A DNA stretch of 24,549 nt, taken from positions 1 to 24,549 of the forward strand of contig CALJKN010000033.1 in NCBI GenBank assembly GCA_937973585.1. The letters are read 5' to 3'. Position numbers and translations under genes: made by a program. The notes below the pieces were generated by a model that was not told where the DNA came from, did not search any database, and was given only the letters and a program-made list of their open reading frames with translations. Each line of letters opens with the position of its first letter. Position 1 is the stretch's first letter. Positions 16,168 to 21,865 of the stretch are shown here, piece by piece. Source of the DNA: an uncultured Helicobacteraceae bacterium. GTDB lineage: Bacteria > Campylobacterota > Campylobacteria > Campylobacterales > UBA6016.

Positions 16168-17016
16168 CTAGAGTGAAATTTCCGTACCGATACCGTCTAC
16201 GGTAAATAGTTCAAGCAAAATTGAGTGCTCGACTCTCCCGTCTACGATATGGGCTTTTTCTACACCGCCGTTTACGGCCTCTAGGCAAGCTTCTACTTTC
16301 GGAATCATCCCCCCGGCGATAGTGCCGTCATCTATAAGTTCATCAATCGTTGTTTTGTCTAGTGTTGTCAAAAGATTTTTCTCCTTATCGAGCACTCCGG
16401 CGGTATCGGTCATAAAAATCACTTTTTTGGCTTTTATCGCTACCGCCACAGCTGAGGCCAACGTATCGGCATTGATGTTGTATCCGGGATGCCCAAGACT
16501 CTCACCCTCGGCAATAGATGCTATGACAGGGACGAATTTTTCATCCAACACCTTCTCTACTATAGACGGGTCCACCTCTGTTACTTCTCCGGTTAGCCCC
16601 ATCCCTTCTTTGAGCGGTTTTGCCTTAAAAAACGAAGAGCTTTTACCGTTTAGACCGATAGCTTTTGCGCCGTGCCCGCAAAGAAGTGATACAATTTCGT
16701 TGTTGATAGCCCCCCAAAGCACCATCTCCACAACCTCCATCGTAGCCTCATCGGTTACCCGAACACCGTCTATAAACTTTGGCTCAATACTTAGCTTTTC
16801 AAGCATCCTGTTTATATCTTTTCCGCCGCCGTGAACTATTACGGGCTTTATCCCGACAAGTGTTAGCAGTAGTATATCTCTGGCAAAAGAGGTTTTGAGC
16901 TCATCCGAAATCTGCGCCGCACCGCCGTACTTTATAACCATAGTCTGACCGCTAAACTCTTTTATATACGGTAACGCATTTAAAAGCGTCTTTGCCGTTT
17001 CAACTTTTTTTTGCAT
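16168..17016 (-). CDS. argB: N-acetylglutamate kinase
   Basis: Phosphorylates N-acetyl-L-glutamate with ATP, the second step of the acetylated arginine pathway; cytoplasmic. From ATG 17016 the protein has 282 residues, the family length. Amino-acid-kinase motifs are VIKYGGAA near the N-terminus, VIVHGGGKDI, GLNGKSSS, the substrate segment GYNINADTLAS and the C-terminal IAGGMIPKVEAC. I chose ATG 17016 (MQKKVETAKTLLNALPYIKEF) over an in-frame TTG at 17064, because GGAGAG sits nine bases upstream of the ATG and ArgB proteins begin at this point. No other arg genes are in the window. It is divergent from the cetB-like gene across a 322-base gap. Confidence 0.95.
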   Translation of the reverse strand: MQKKVETAKTLLNALPYIKEFSGQTMVIKYGGAAQISDELKTSFARDILLLTLVGIKPVIVHGGGKDINRMLEKLSIEPKFIDGVRVTDEATMEVVEMVLWGAINNEIVSLLCGHGAKAIGLNGKSSSFFKAKPLKEGMGLTGEVTEVDPSIVEKVLDEKFVPVIASIAEGESLGHPGYNINADTLASAVAVAIKAKKVIFMTDTAGVLDKEKNLLTTLDKTTIDELIDDGTIAGGMIPKVEACLEAVNGGVEKAHIVDGRVEHSILLELFTVDGIGTEISL

Positions 17017-17109
17017 CAATATATTCTCTCCGGATATCAAATGTATAACCGGAATTTTCTCCAAAAAGGGCTTTAACCCCGAAATAATAAAAAAACCATC
17101 TGATTAATT

Positions 17110-17174
17110 CTCAAATTTCCGGCAAAGCCGTAAATTAGGTCTTCAGCAGACGGCTCTCGCAACTAGTTGCTCTT
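17110..17174 (-). repeat. Structured intergenic repeat, type A copy 3
   Basis: It aligns end to end with 3651–3714 but with changed stems. The hairpin is AATTT-c-CGGC-aaa-GCCG-t-AAATT (17114–17136). The linker TTAGGTCTTC-GCAGAC is kept. The 12-base palindrome is GCAACTAGTTGC here instead of GCCGCTAGCGGC. The paired substitutions on both arms indicate that pairing is maintained. It lies in the 322-base divergent gap 17017–17338 between argB and the PAS gene; the rest of that gap holds the promoter and inverted repeat listed separately. Confidence 0.72.
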
Positions 17175-17221
17175 TTAAAACCTCTATTTAGTCAGAAGTC
17201 TTAAAAACATTCGAATTTAAT

Positions 17222-17250
17222 TTTAGTTTAAACTATATCTTTGATACAAT
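17222..17250 (+). promoter_or_regulatory. Candidate σ70 promoter for the PAS/chemoreceptor pair
   Basis: A TACAAT −10 hexamer (17245–17250, in TTTGATACAATCTG) is preceded by a T-rich tract with TTTAGTTTAAAC, as is usual for Campylobacterota promoters with poor −35 boxes. The inferred start near 17257 would give a leader of about 80 bases beginning just before the inverted repeat at 17261. Inferred by pattern only. Confidence 0.45.
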
Positions 17251-17260
17251 CTGCTGTTTC

Positions 17261-17283
17261 TTTTGTAAATTTTTTTTACAAAA
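17261..17283. promoter_or_regulatory. Inverted repeat in the leader of the PAS gene (possible operator)
   Basis: Perfect 9-base arms TTTTGTAAA and TTTACAAAA are separated by five T. It lies just downstream of the predicted −10 element. The symmetry and position suit a repressor site or an mRNA hairpin; no known regulator consensus is matched with confidence. Confidence 0.4.
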
Positions 17284-17338
17284 ATGTCATACATCAGGCA
17301 AACAATAAAAATCTATACAAGCAGGAGAGACAGCAGAT

Positions 17339-17845
17339 ATGCGCCCTACGCCTATTAATCACGAAGTTCCGTTTCCAGACAACGAGTTCATAGTTTCCAA
17401 AACAGATCTAAAAGGGAAAATAACCTACGGAAATGCCCTGTTTATAAAGCTTAGCGGCTACACCGAGGAGGAGCTTTTGGGTGCTCCGCACAGCATACTG
17501 CGGCACCCAGATATGCCAAAGGCGGTTTTCAAACTGCTGTGGGATACGATTGCGGCAGGAAACGAGATTTTTGCATATGTAAAAAACTTGGTTAAAGACG
17601 GTAGTTATTATTGGGTAGAGGCTCAAGTCACCCCTTCGTTTGACGACAACGGTACAATAATAGCTTACCACTCTGTCAGACGTAAGCCGTCTTCTAAAAC
17701 TATAAACATGATAGCTCAGGTTTATAGTCAGATGTTATCGATAGAGGGTAAGTCTGGAGTTGAGGCTTCGGCGAAATATCTTTTTGATCTACTAAAACAA
17801 AAGGGGGTTAGCTATGACGAGTTTATCTTCTCTCTCAAAAGCTAA
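17339..17845 (+). CDS. cetB: PAS-domain energy-taxis sensor, CetB/Aer-type
   Basis: Soluble PAS protein of 168 residues, close to the length of C. jejuni CetB. The PAS core matches the Aer/CetB group that binds FAD: FIVSKTDLKGKITYGN, SGYTEEELLGAPHSILRHPDMPK and YVKNLVKDGSYYWVEAQVTP, the last holding the Trp of the flavin pocket region. In Campylobacter, CetB signals redox state to the membrane-bound partner CetA, which steers energy taxis. The next gene here is such a partner, starting inside this gene's 3' end. The ATG at 17339 is preceded by AGGAGA about ten bases upstream. A promoter and an inverted repeat lie upstream. No membrane segment is present, as expected. Flavin binding is inferred from family knowledge. 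Confidence 0.88.
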   Translation: MRPTPINHEVPFPDNEFIVSKTDLKGKITYGNALFIKLSGYTEEELLGAPHSILRHPDMPKAVFKLLWDTIAAGNEIFAYVKNLVKDGSYYWVEAQVTPSFDDNGTIIAYHSVRRKPSSKTINMIAQVYSQMLSIEGKSGVEASAKYLFDLLKQKGVSYDEFIFSLKS

Positions 17846-19250
17846 ATATATAAACATTTTTTTAATTTGCTCCCTAGCTCTTGGGCTGATTATTGAGACG
17901 ATAACCCTCGGTTTTCATTGGATTTTTTTGTTCGGTCTTATCAATTTCGTAGCACTATGGCTCCTTTATAGGTATATAACAAAAGTCCAAAACAGTATTT
18001 TGCGGTTTTCAAGTGTCGTAAGGGATGTAGACAACGGTAAGTTTGAGAGCAGGATAACCAATATCACGGATGGCGGTGAGCTAAACGAGGCTTGCTGGGC
18101 GGTAAATAATATGCTCGATAAAATCGAGGTCTTCATGAGAGAGATTAGAACGTCTATAGGCAAGGCGGCCGACGGCGTGTTTTATAGAAAAGTACTTATA
18201 GACGGTCTTCCGGGGCAGTTTAAATTTAACGGCTCCCTGATTAATCAAGCTCTTAGCGCCATGGAGGCCAACGCCAAACAGACTGAACGGAATAAAGTAA
18301 ATACGGAAATAGGAAATATAGGAAAAGGGATATCCGGCGGATTACACGTACTCGAAGAGGATCTCAAAAAAAGTGTCGATAAGCTAAAAGATATTAGCAA
18401 GGAGAGTACAAACACCGCCCAAAAATCGCAAGAGGGGATAGTCTCTTTAGAGGTCATTGTAGACAAGCTTCATGACCTGCTAGACAAAATAACATCTTCA
18501 AACCACAAAATAGATGCTTTGACATCAAAAACAGAGGAGATTACCTCAGTAGTAAACCTCATCAAGGATATAGCAGACCAAACAAACCTATTGGCTCTCA
18601 ACGCCGCCATCGAAGCGGCTAGAGCCGGAGAGCAAGGGAGAGGATTTGCCGTCGTTGCAGACGAGGTACGAAAACTGGCAGAGAGAACCCAAAAAGCGAC
18701 CGGAGAGATAGCAATATCAATACAAACGCTACAACAAGAGGCAAACGAAATCAGCCAAAACTCGGAGGAGATGACGTATATCGCAAAAGAATCCGGCGAC
18801 ACGATTGCGGATTTCAAAAACACGGTCTATAGCTTTAACGACAATGCAAATCAGGTAAGCCTGTTAGCTAAGACACTGGAGAGCCTAAACTCCGTTATGC
18901 TTGCAAAAATGGATGTAATAGTGTTTAAGTCAAAAATCTACTCCTCTGTTTTTCATACCTCAACAAAAGCTGAGCTTGAGCCAGAGCAAAGTTGCAAATT
19001 TGCACAATGGGAAAAAAACGAGGCAAAAGCGATATTCTCAAATACACCCTCGTACGGGTATCTCGACAGACTCCACAAAGATGTACACGCTTACGCCGAA
19101 AAAAATATTTCGTTTATCAAGCCAAGCGACAAAGTGCTAGCCAACAAAGCAGAGGTATTTGATAACTTCATCAAAATGGAAGAGGCAAGCGAGGAGCTGT
19201 TTGTCGTTATGGATAGAATGCTAGAAGAATTTCACTACTCTAAAAAATAA
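17814..19250 (+). CDS. Membrane-bound methyl-accepting chemotaxis protein, CetA-type with C-terminal CZB-like domain
   Basis: Chemoreceptor of 478 residues. Two adjacent hydrophobic helices (about residues 11–31 and 34–54) form a membrane hairpin with almost no periplasmic loop, as in CetA, so sensing is probably through the PAS partner encoded upstream. A HAMP-like linker follows, then the signalling coiled coil whose tip is intact (ADQTNLLALNAAIEAARAGE, with GRGFAVVADEVRKLAER). The last ~115 residues look like a chemoreceptor zinc-binding domain: a Cys in SCKFAQW and two His in LHKDVH. The expected first His is replaced (DVIVFK instead of DHIVFK). The ATG at 17814 lies 32 bases inside the PAS gene and has a strong AAGGGGG site, indicating coupling. 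It converges on the 19255 gene with only four bases between stops. Confidence 0.88.
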   Translation: MTSLSSLSKAKYINIFLICSLALGLIIETITLGFHWIFLFGLINFVALWLLYRYITKVQNSILRFSSVVRDVDNGKFESRITNITDGGELNEACWAVNNMLDKIEVFMREIRTSIGKAADGVFYRKVLIDGLPGQFKFNGSLINQALSAMEANAKQTERNKVNTEIGNIGKGISGGLHVLEEDLKKSVDKLKDISKESTNTAQKSQEGIVSLEVIVDKLHDLLDKITSSNHKIDALTSKTEEITSVVNLIKDIADQTNLLALNAAIEAARAGEQGRGFAVVADEVRKLAERTQKATGEIAISIQTLQQEANEISQNSEEMTYIAKESGDTIADFKNTVYSFNDNANQVSLLAKTLESLNSVMLAKMDVIVFKSKIYSSVFHTSTKAELEPEQSCKFAQWEKNEAKAIFSNTPSYGYLDRLHKDVHAYAEKNISFIKPSDKVLANKAEVFDNFIKMEEASEELFVVMDRMLEEFHYSKK

Positions 19251-19282
19251 GAGGCTAGGCCAATAAGGCCGCCTCCTCTTTT
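19251..19282 (+). terminator. Probable terminator for the chemoreceptor gene, inside the facing gene's 3' end
   Basis: Directly after the stop codon, GAGGC-ta-GGCC-aataa-GGCC-GCCTC forms a nine-pair stem with a two-base bulge, followed by CTCTTTT. The hairpin doubles as the last codons (…AALLA stop) of the minus-strand gene ending at 19255. Confidence 0.55.
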
Positions 19283-19605
19283 GCTTTTTCCAGCTCCAAA
19301 ACTGCATCTTTGCTTTTTTGTTTAAAAATCTCCACAACCTCTTTTGCGGCCCTATACTCATCCGAGACTTTATCGTAAAAATCTGTTTTGTATTTGATAA
19401 ATGAGATAAAAGCATCGACTATTTTTACAAAATCATCTACACCGCCGACGAGGGCGAACAGCTCCTTTAGCATCCTTTTTCGCTCCTGCACCTGCAATGC
19501 ATATCCGCAAGTCGCAGCCACGGCCAACAAATCGTTTTTTGATATATAAACCCCGCTCAATGCAGGAGAGAGTATATATTTTGTAAGTCTTGAATCTTCT
19601 TCCAT
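19255..19605 (-). CDS. Small helical protein of unknown function, last gene of the molybdoenzyme accessory operon
   Basis: From ATG 19605 the protein has 116 residues (MEEDSRLTKYILS…); a longer frame begins at 19638, but AAGGA eight bases before 19605 supports the shorter start. The middle (residues ~30–75) alternates hydrophobic helices (LLAVAATCGYALQ, MLKELFALVGGVDDFVKIVDAFISFI). The C-terminal third is charged and heptad-like (VVEIFKQKSKDAVLELEKAKEEAA). No signal peptide, membrane segment or metal motif is evident; it has a single Cys. I do not recognise the family. Its position downstream of the chaperone, ferredoxin and AroE-like genes suggests a role in the same system, but a repeat remnant separates it from them. 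It could be an adaptor or assembly factor; this is a guess. Confidence 0.7.
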   Translation of the reverse strand: MEEDSRLTKYILSPALSGVYISKNDLLAVAATCGYALQVQERKRMLKELFALVGGVDDFVKIVDAFISFIKYKTDFYDKVSDEYRAAKEVVEIFKQKSKDAVLELEKAKEEAALLA

Positions 19606-19624
19606 TTTATTTTCCTTTATAACC

Positions 19625-19680
19625 GATGTTAAGCACAAAAGCTTCCCGCTTTTGCGGGATTAGTGCCGCTAGGTCAGCAT
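19625..19680 (-). repeat. Truncated structured repeat inside the molybdoenzyme accessory operon
   Basis: On the minus strand CCCGC-aaaa-GCGGG is followed directly by AAGCTTTTGTGC, the hairpin-1-plus-box arrangement of the type B elements. The terminal GGGCTTTGC hairpin is missing. An alternative pairing CAAAAGC-ttccc-GCTTTTG overlaps it. It lies between the AroE-like gene and the 116-residue gene. Confidence 0.55.
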
Positions 19681-19692
19681 ATAACCTTGTGT

Positions 19693-20148
19693 TTATCCGT
19701 TGCTACTAAGGATACTTTCCCTGACGGAACTCTCATATAACGTTTTTGCCGTATCCTCCGGTATCGCCGCAAAAAAGCCGAACCACTCAAAAAAGTTCAA
19801 CCCTATCGACGATAGCACATACTCTTCATCAAATATTGGCGATACCGGAGAGAGTATAGGAATTAGCTTTTTATCCACAACATCTATTCTCACGACAGGC
19901 GAACTCACTCCAAAAAACGATAAAACCTCACCCATGGTGGCCGCCTCTTTGCTCATTACTACCGATTCGATCTCGCTATTGCCGAGATTTTGGAGTGTAA
20001 ACGCCATTTTGCCGGAGGGAACCGACATGTTTACGAGTGCCGCATCGACATTGTTTGTAGCAAATACATAGTTATAGGCTTGATAGACACGGTTAGCCGC
20101 CAAATCCGGCCCTAAAAATGCAAACAATCTCGTAGTTTTCCCTATCAT
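19693..20148 (-). CDS. Stand-alone protein resembling the N-terminal domain of shikimate dehydrogenase
   Basis: A 151-residue protein. Residues 5–75 follow the pattern of the AroE substrate-binding domain: a first strand and turn (TTRLFAFLGPDL), a helix ending in an Asn/Phe stretch (YNYVF), a second strand with DAALVNMSVP, a helix, then a strand leading to SKEAA, which lines up with the conserved (V)TxPxKE(A) segment holding the catalytic Lys of AroE. The SxS shikimate-binding motif is absent (ANRVYQAY in its place) and there is no NADP-binding Rossmann domain; the C-terminal half (LIPILSPVSPIFDEEYVLSSIGL) is unlike AroE. It starts within the stop of the ferredoxin gene (ATGA overlap), so it is coupled to a molybdoenzyme accessory gene. 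Shikimate metabolism is therefore unlikely. The resemblance is by eye and needs a profile search. Confidence 0.55.
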   Translation of the reverse strand: MIGKTTRLFAFLGPDLAANRVYQAYNYVFATNNVDAALVNMSVPSGKMAFTLQNLGNSEIESVVMSKEAATMGEVLSFFGVSSPVVRIDVVDKKLIPILSPVSPIFDEEYVLSSIGLNFFEWFGFFAAIPEDTAKTLYESSVRESILSSNG

Positions 20149-21098
20149 AATCCTAGTAACTCCATCGCATCTTCACTCTCTTTGGCGCACCTGGGACACT
20201 CATCGGTATCTCCGTTAAACACCGCACCGCACGAATGACATATCCTTGATCTAAATTTTATCAAAACCTTTTTCGGTTTTTTTGCAAAATCTTCAATCTT
20301 AAAATCCTGCAGAGAAGAGATGGCTTTTTTCTCGCATACATCCTCACACAACTTGCATCTTAGGCAAAGATGAGGAGAAAATAAAACGGCATTTTTCATA
20401 GCTGTCGTCTCTAGTGCTCCGGACGGGCAGAGGTTGTAGCAAAGCGAGCAGTTGTCACACGTCTCATCTATATGTTTATCGGTTGCAAAAGAGAGAGAAG
20501 CCCTAGCTTCGGTGTCCGCAAAAAAGCCCGCATTGCCTACTAGCGACAAAAACTCAAAACGTTTTTTCGGCAGAAAATGTGCTTTTAGTTTTGAAAAATC
20601 AAGCTCACCGGTTAGCTCTTTACCGGTTTTTAGGCTCTTTGATGCCTCACTTATCCCATCTTTTGAAAACATCTTCAAAAAGGCTCTTTTAGAACCGTCA
20701 ACCGGAGCATCTCCGGTGTCCCCCGCATTATCTACTTCACTCAATAAAATTTTTTGCGGCAAATCGGCAAAAGACAAAAGCATATTTGTCTCGTCTACAA
20801 TCTCTTGCCACCCAAAAGCGGTATTTTTTTGCACCTCGAACCGATAATCTTCACCTCTTGATACCGCAACGACAAACAGAGCCTCCACGCCAAAAGACAA
20901 ATCGTCACCGGATATTGTGGCCCCAGTCGGACAAACGGATAGACAGGCGGCACAATCGGTGCAGTTTGTCAGGACAGTCTTTATAAACGCTCCATCGATC
21001 TCCAAAGCATTATAGTCGCAGACATCGACGCACAATCTACAGGTAGATGCGATACTCTTTTGCCTTACGCATCTCTCGTAAACAACCGAGATACTCAC
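20145..21098 (-). CDS. Cytoplasmic polyferredoxin with four [4Fe-4S] motifs and a C-terminal zinc-ribbon/rubredoxin-like knuckle pair
   Basis: A 317-residue protein with no signal peptide or membrane helix. Cys motifs: C10/C20/C23/C27 (irregular first cluster), C46/C49/C52/C56-Pro, C214/C217/C220/C224-Pro and C245/C248/C251/C255. The two ferredoxin-like pairs flank a ~150-residue spacer without Cys. The tail has CHSC (287–290) and CPRC (301–304), a CxxC-x10-CxxC arrangement typical of zinc ribbons and also compatible with a rubredoxin-type iron site. The start is GTG at 21098 overlapping the chaperone stop (GTGA), and its stop overlaps the next start (ATGA). Such ferredoxins beside TorD chaperones often assist cofactor assembly, like NapF, or feed electrons to the enzyme; which applies here is inference. 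Confidence 0.8.
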   Translation of the reverse strand: MSISVVYERCVRQKSIASTCRLCVDVCDYNALEIDGAFIKTVLTNCTDCAACLSVCPTGATISGDDLSFGVEALFVVAVSRGEDYRFEVQKNTAFGWQEIVDETNMLLSFADLPQKILLSEVDNAGDTGDAPVDGSKRAFLKMFSKDGISEASKSLKTGKELTGELDFSKLKAHFLPKKRFEFLSLVGNAGFFADTEARASLSFATDKHIDETCDNCSLCYNLCPSGALETTAMKNAVLFSPHLCLRCKLCEDVCEKKAISSLQDFKIEDFAKKPKKVLIKFRSRICHSCGAVFNGDTDECPRCAKESEDAMELLGL

Positions 21099-21700
21099 TC
21101 TTTACACAGCTCTTCGTAATCTGAAAGTAAAAACTCCAATGCAATCTCAGCCGCATCGGCATAAAAAGGGTTTTTAGAGGCATCCGTCAAAGCCGGCAAG
21201 AATAAAAGAGCAAACGGGAGCAGATGGGTCTTGATAAACTCTTTTTGTATATCTCTAATACTATTTGCATACTCTTCATTGCCGTCATTTAAAGCGACTT
21301 TTTCACTTTTTACAAGATTCATCATAAATTCAAATTCGATTCCGATATGATCCGACGAAACAGCCCTTGCCCTAGATAGCTCAACCTCAAAACCGTATTT
21401 TCTATAAAAAATATCAACCGGATTTTCGGTTCCGGAGTTTACCATCTGATCCTCCGAGGTGTAAAAACTCTCATATGGAACCAACTTTATCAGAAACAAC
21501 TCAACAAAAACCGATGCCAATTCCTCGGCCGTTTTTTGAGGCTCCCCATCCAAATATCCGGCATCCAATGAGTGCAAAAATAGAGCCTTTAGACTCTCGT
21601 CCCCTTGTATAATCCCGATTGTATCGGCATCGATCTCCGCAACCAACAATCTCGATATTAGAGTATAATAAAACTCCCGCAATTTGATAGATTCTTGCAA
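21095..21700 (-). CDS. TorD/DmsD-family molybdoenzyme chaperone
   Basis: All-helical cytoplasmic chaperone that binds the apo-form (and often the Tat signal) of a DMSO-reductase-family enzyme until its cofactor is loaded. Family features: N-terminal LREFYYTLISRLL helix, YESFYTSED, FYRKYGFE, and the signature SSDHIGIEFEFMMNL (the (P)xDHxxxELxFM motif), then LLPFALLFLPAL. I chose TTG 21700 (about 201 residues) because AAAGGG sits seven bases upstream and TorD proteins normally begin about seven residues before this helix; a longer frame starts at TTG 21739 and adds a basic stretch (RRFNKSQKKGIS). It follows the molybdoenzyme gene after a terminator and has a possible promoter of its own. The likely client is the adjacent catalytic subunit. 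Confidence 0.85.
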   Translation of the reverse strand: MQESIKLREFYYTLISRLLVAEIDADTIGIIQGDESLKALFLHSLDAGYLDGEPQKTAEELASVFVELFLIKLVPYESFYTSEDQMVNSGTENPVDIFYRKYGFEVELSRARAVSSDHIGIEFEFMMNLVKSEKVALNDGNEEYANSIRDIQKEFIKTHLLPFALLFLPALTDASKNPFYADAAEIALEFLLSDYEELCKE

Positions 21701-21762
21701 CGAAATACCCTTTTTTTGACTTTTATTAAACCTTCTCAAAATTCCGACAAAGCGGCAGAGCC

Positions 21763-21790
21763 ATAATAGTTGTCCACTAGTGATACATAA
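21763..21790 (-). promoter_or_regulatory. Candidate promoter for the torD-like accessory operon
   Basis: On the minus strand TTATGT (21785–21790) and TATTAT (21763–21768) are spaced by 16 bases, giving a weak −35 and a good −10 about 60 bases before the chosen chaperone start. Its position just after a strong terminator makes a separate promoter plausible. Pattern match only. Confidence 0.35.
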
Positions 21791-21845
21791 GGCTTATTTT
21801 GTTTTTATGAATTTTTGCATAAAAACTCATAAAAACAAAAAAGCC
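21791..21845. repeat. Long near-perfect inverted repeat between the molybdoenzyme and its chaperone
   Basis: TTTTGTTTTTATGA (21797–21810) pairs perfectly with TCATAAAAACAAAA (21827–21840). Inside, after one mismatch, TTTTT pairs with AAAAA around a gcat loop. Outside, allowing one bulged A, GGCTT pairs with AAGCC (21841–21845). This gives about 24 base pairs in total. The outer arm overlaps the G+C-rich terminator, so the two structures compete. Confidence 0.75.
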
Positions 21846-21857
21846 CCCGAAGGGGCC
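21837..21857 (-). terminator. Intrinsic terminator of the molybdoenzyme gene (UUCG loop)
   Basis: On the minus strand, nine bases after the TAA stop, GGCCCC-TTC-GGGGGC closes into a stable stem with a UUCG-type loop and is followed by six T. This is the clearest terminator in the window and separates the catalytic subunit from its downstream accessory genes. Confidence 0.85.
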
Positions 21858-21865
21858 AAAGGTTT

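Noticed and set aside
17017..17064. Longer N-terminus for argB starting with TTG at 17064.
   Set aside because: ATG 17016 has GGAGAG upstream and gives the usual ArgB start and length; the extra 16 residues have no counterpart in the family as I know it.
17063..17080. Possible attenuator upstream of argB (GGGG-ttaaa-GCCC followed by TTTTT on the minus strand).
   Set aside because: The stem has only three to four pairs and no leader peptide with Arg codons is evident.
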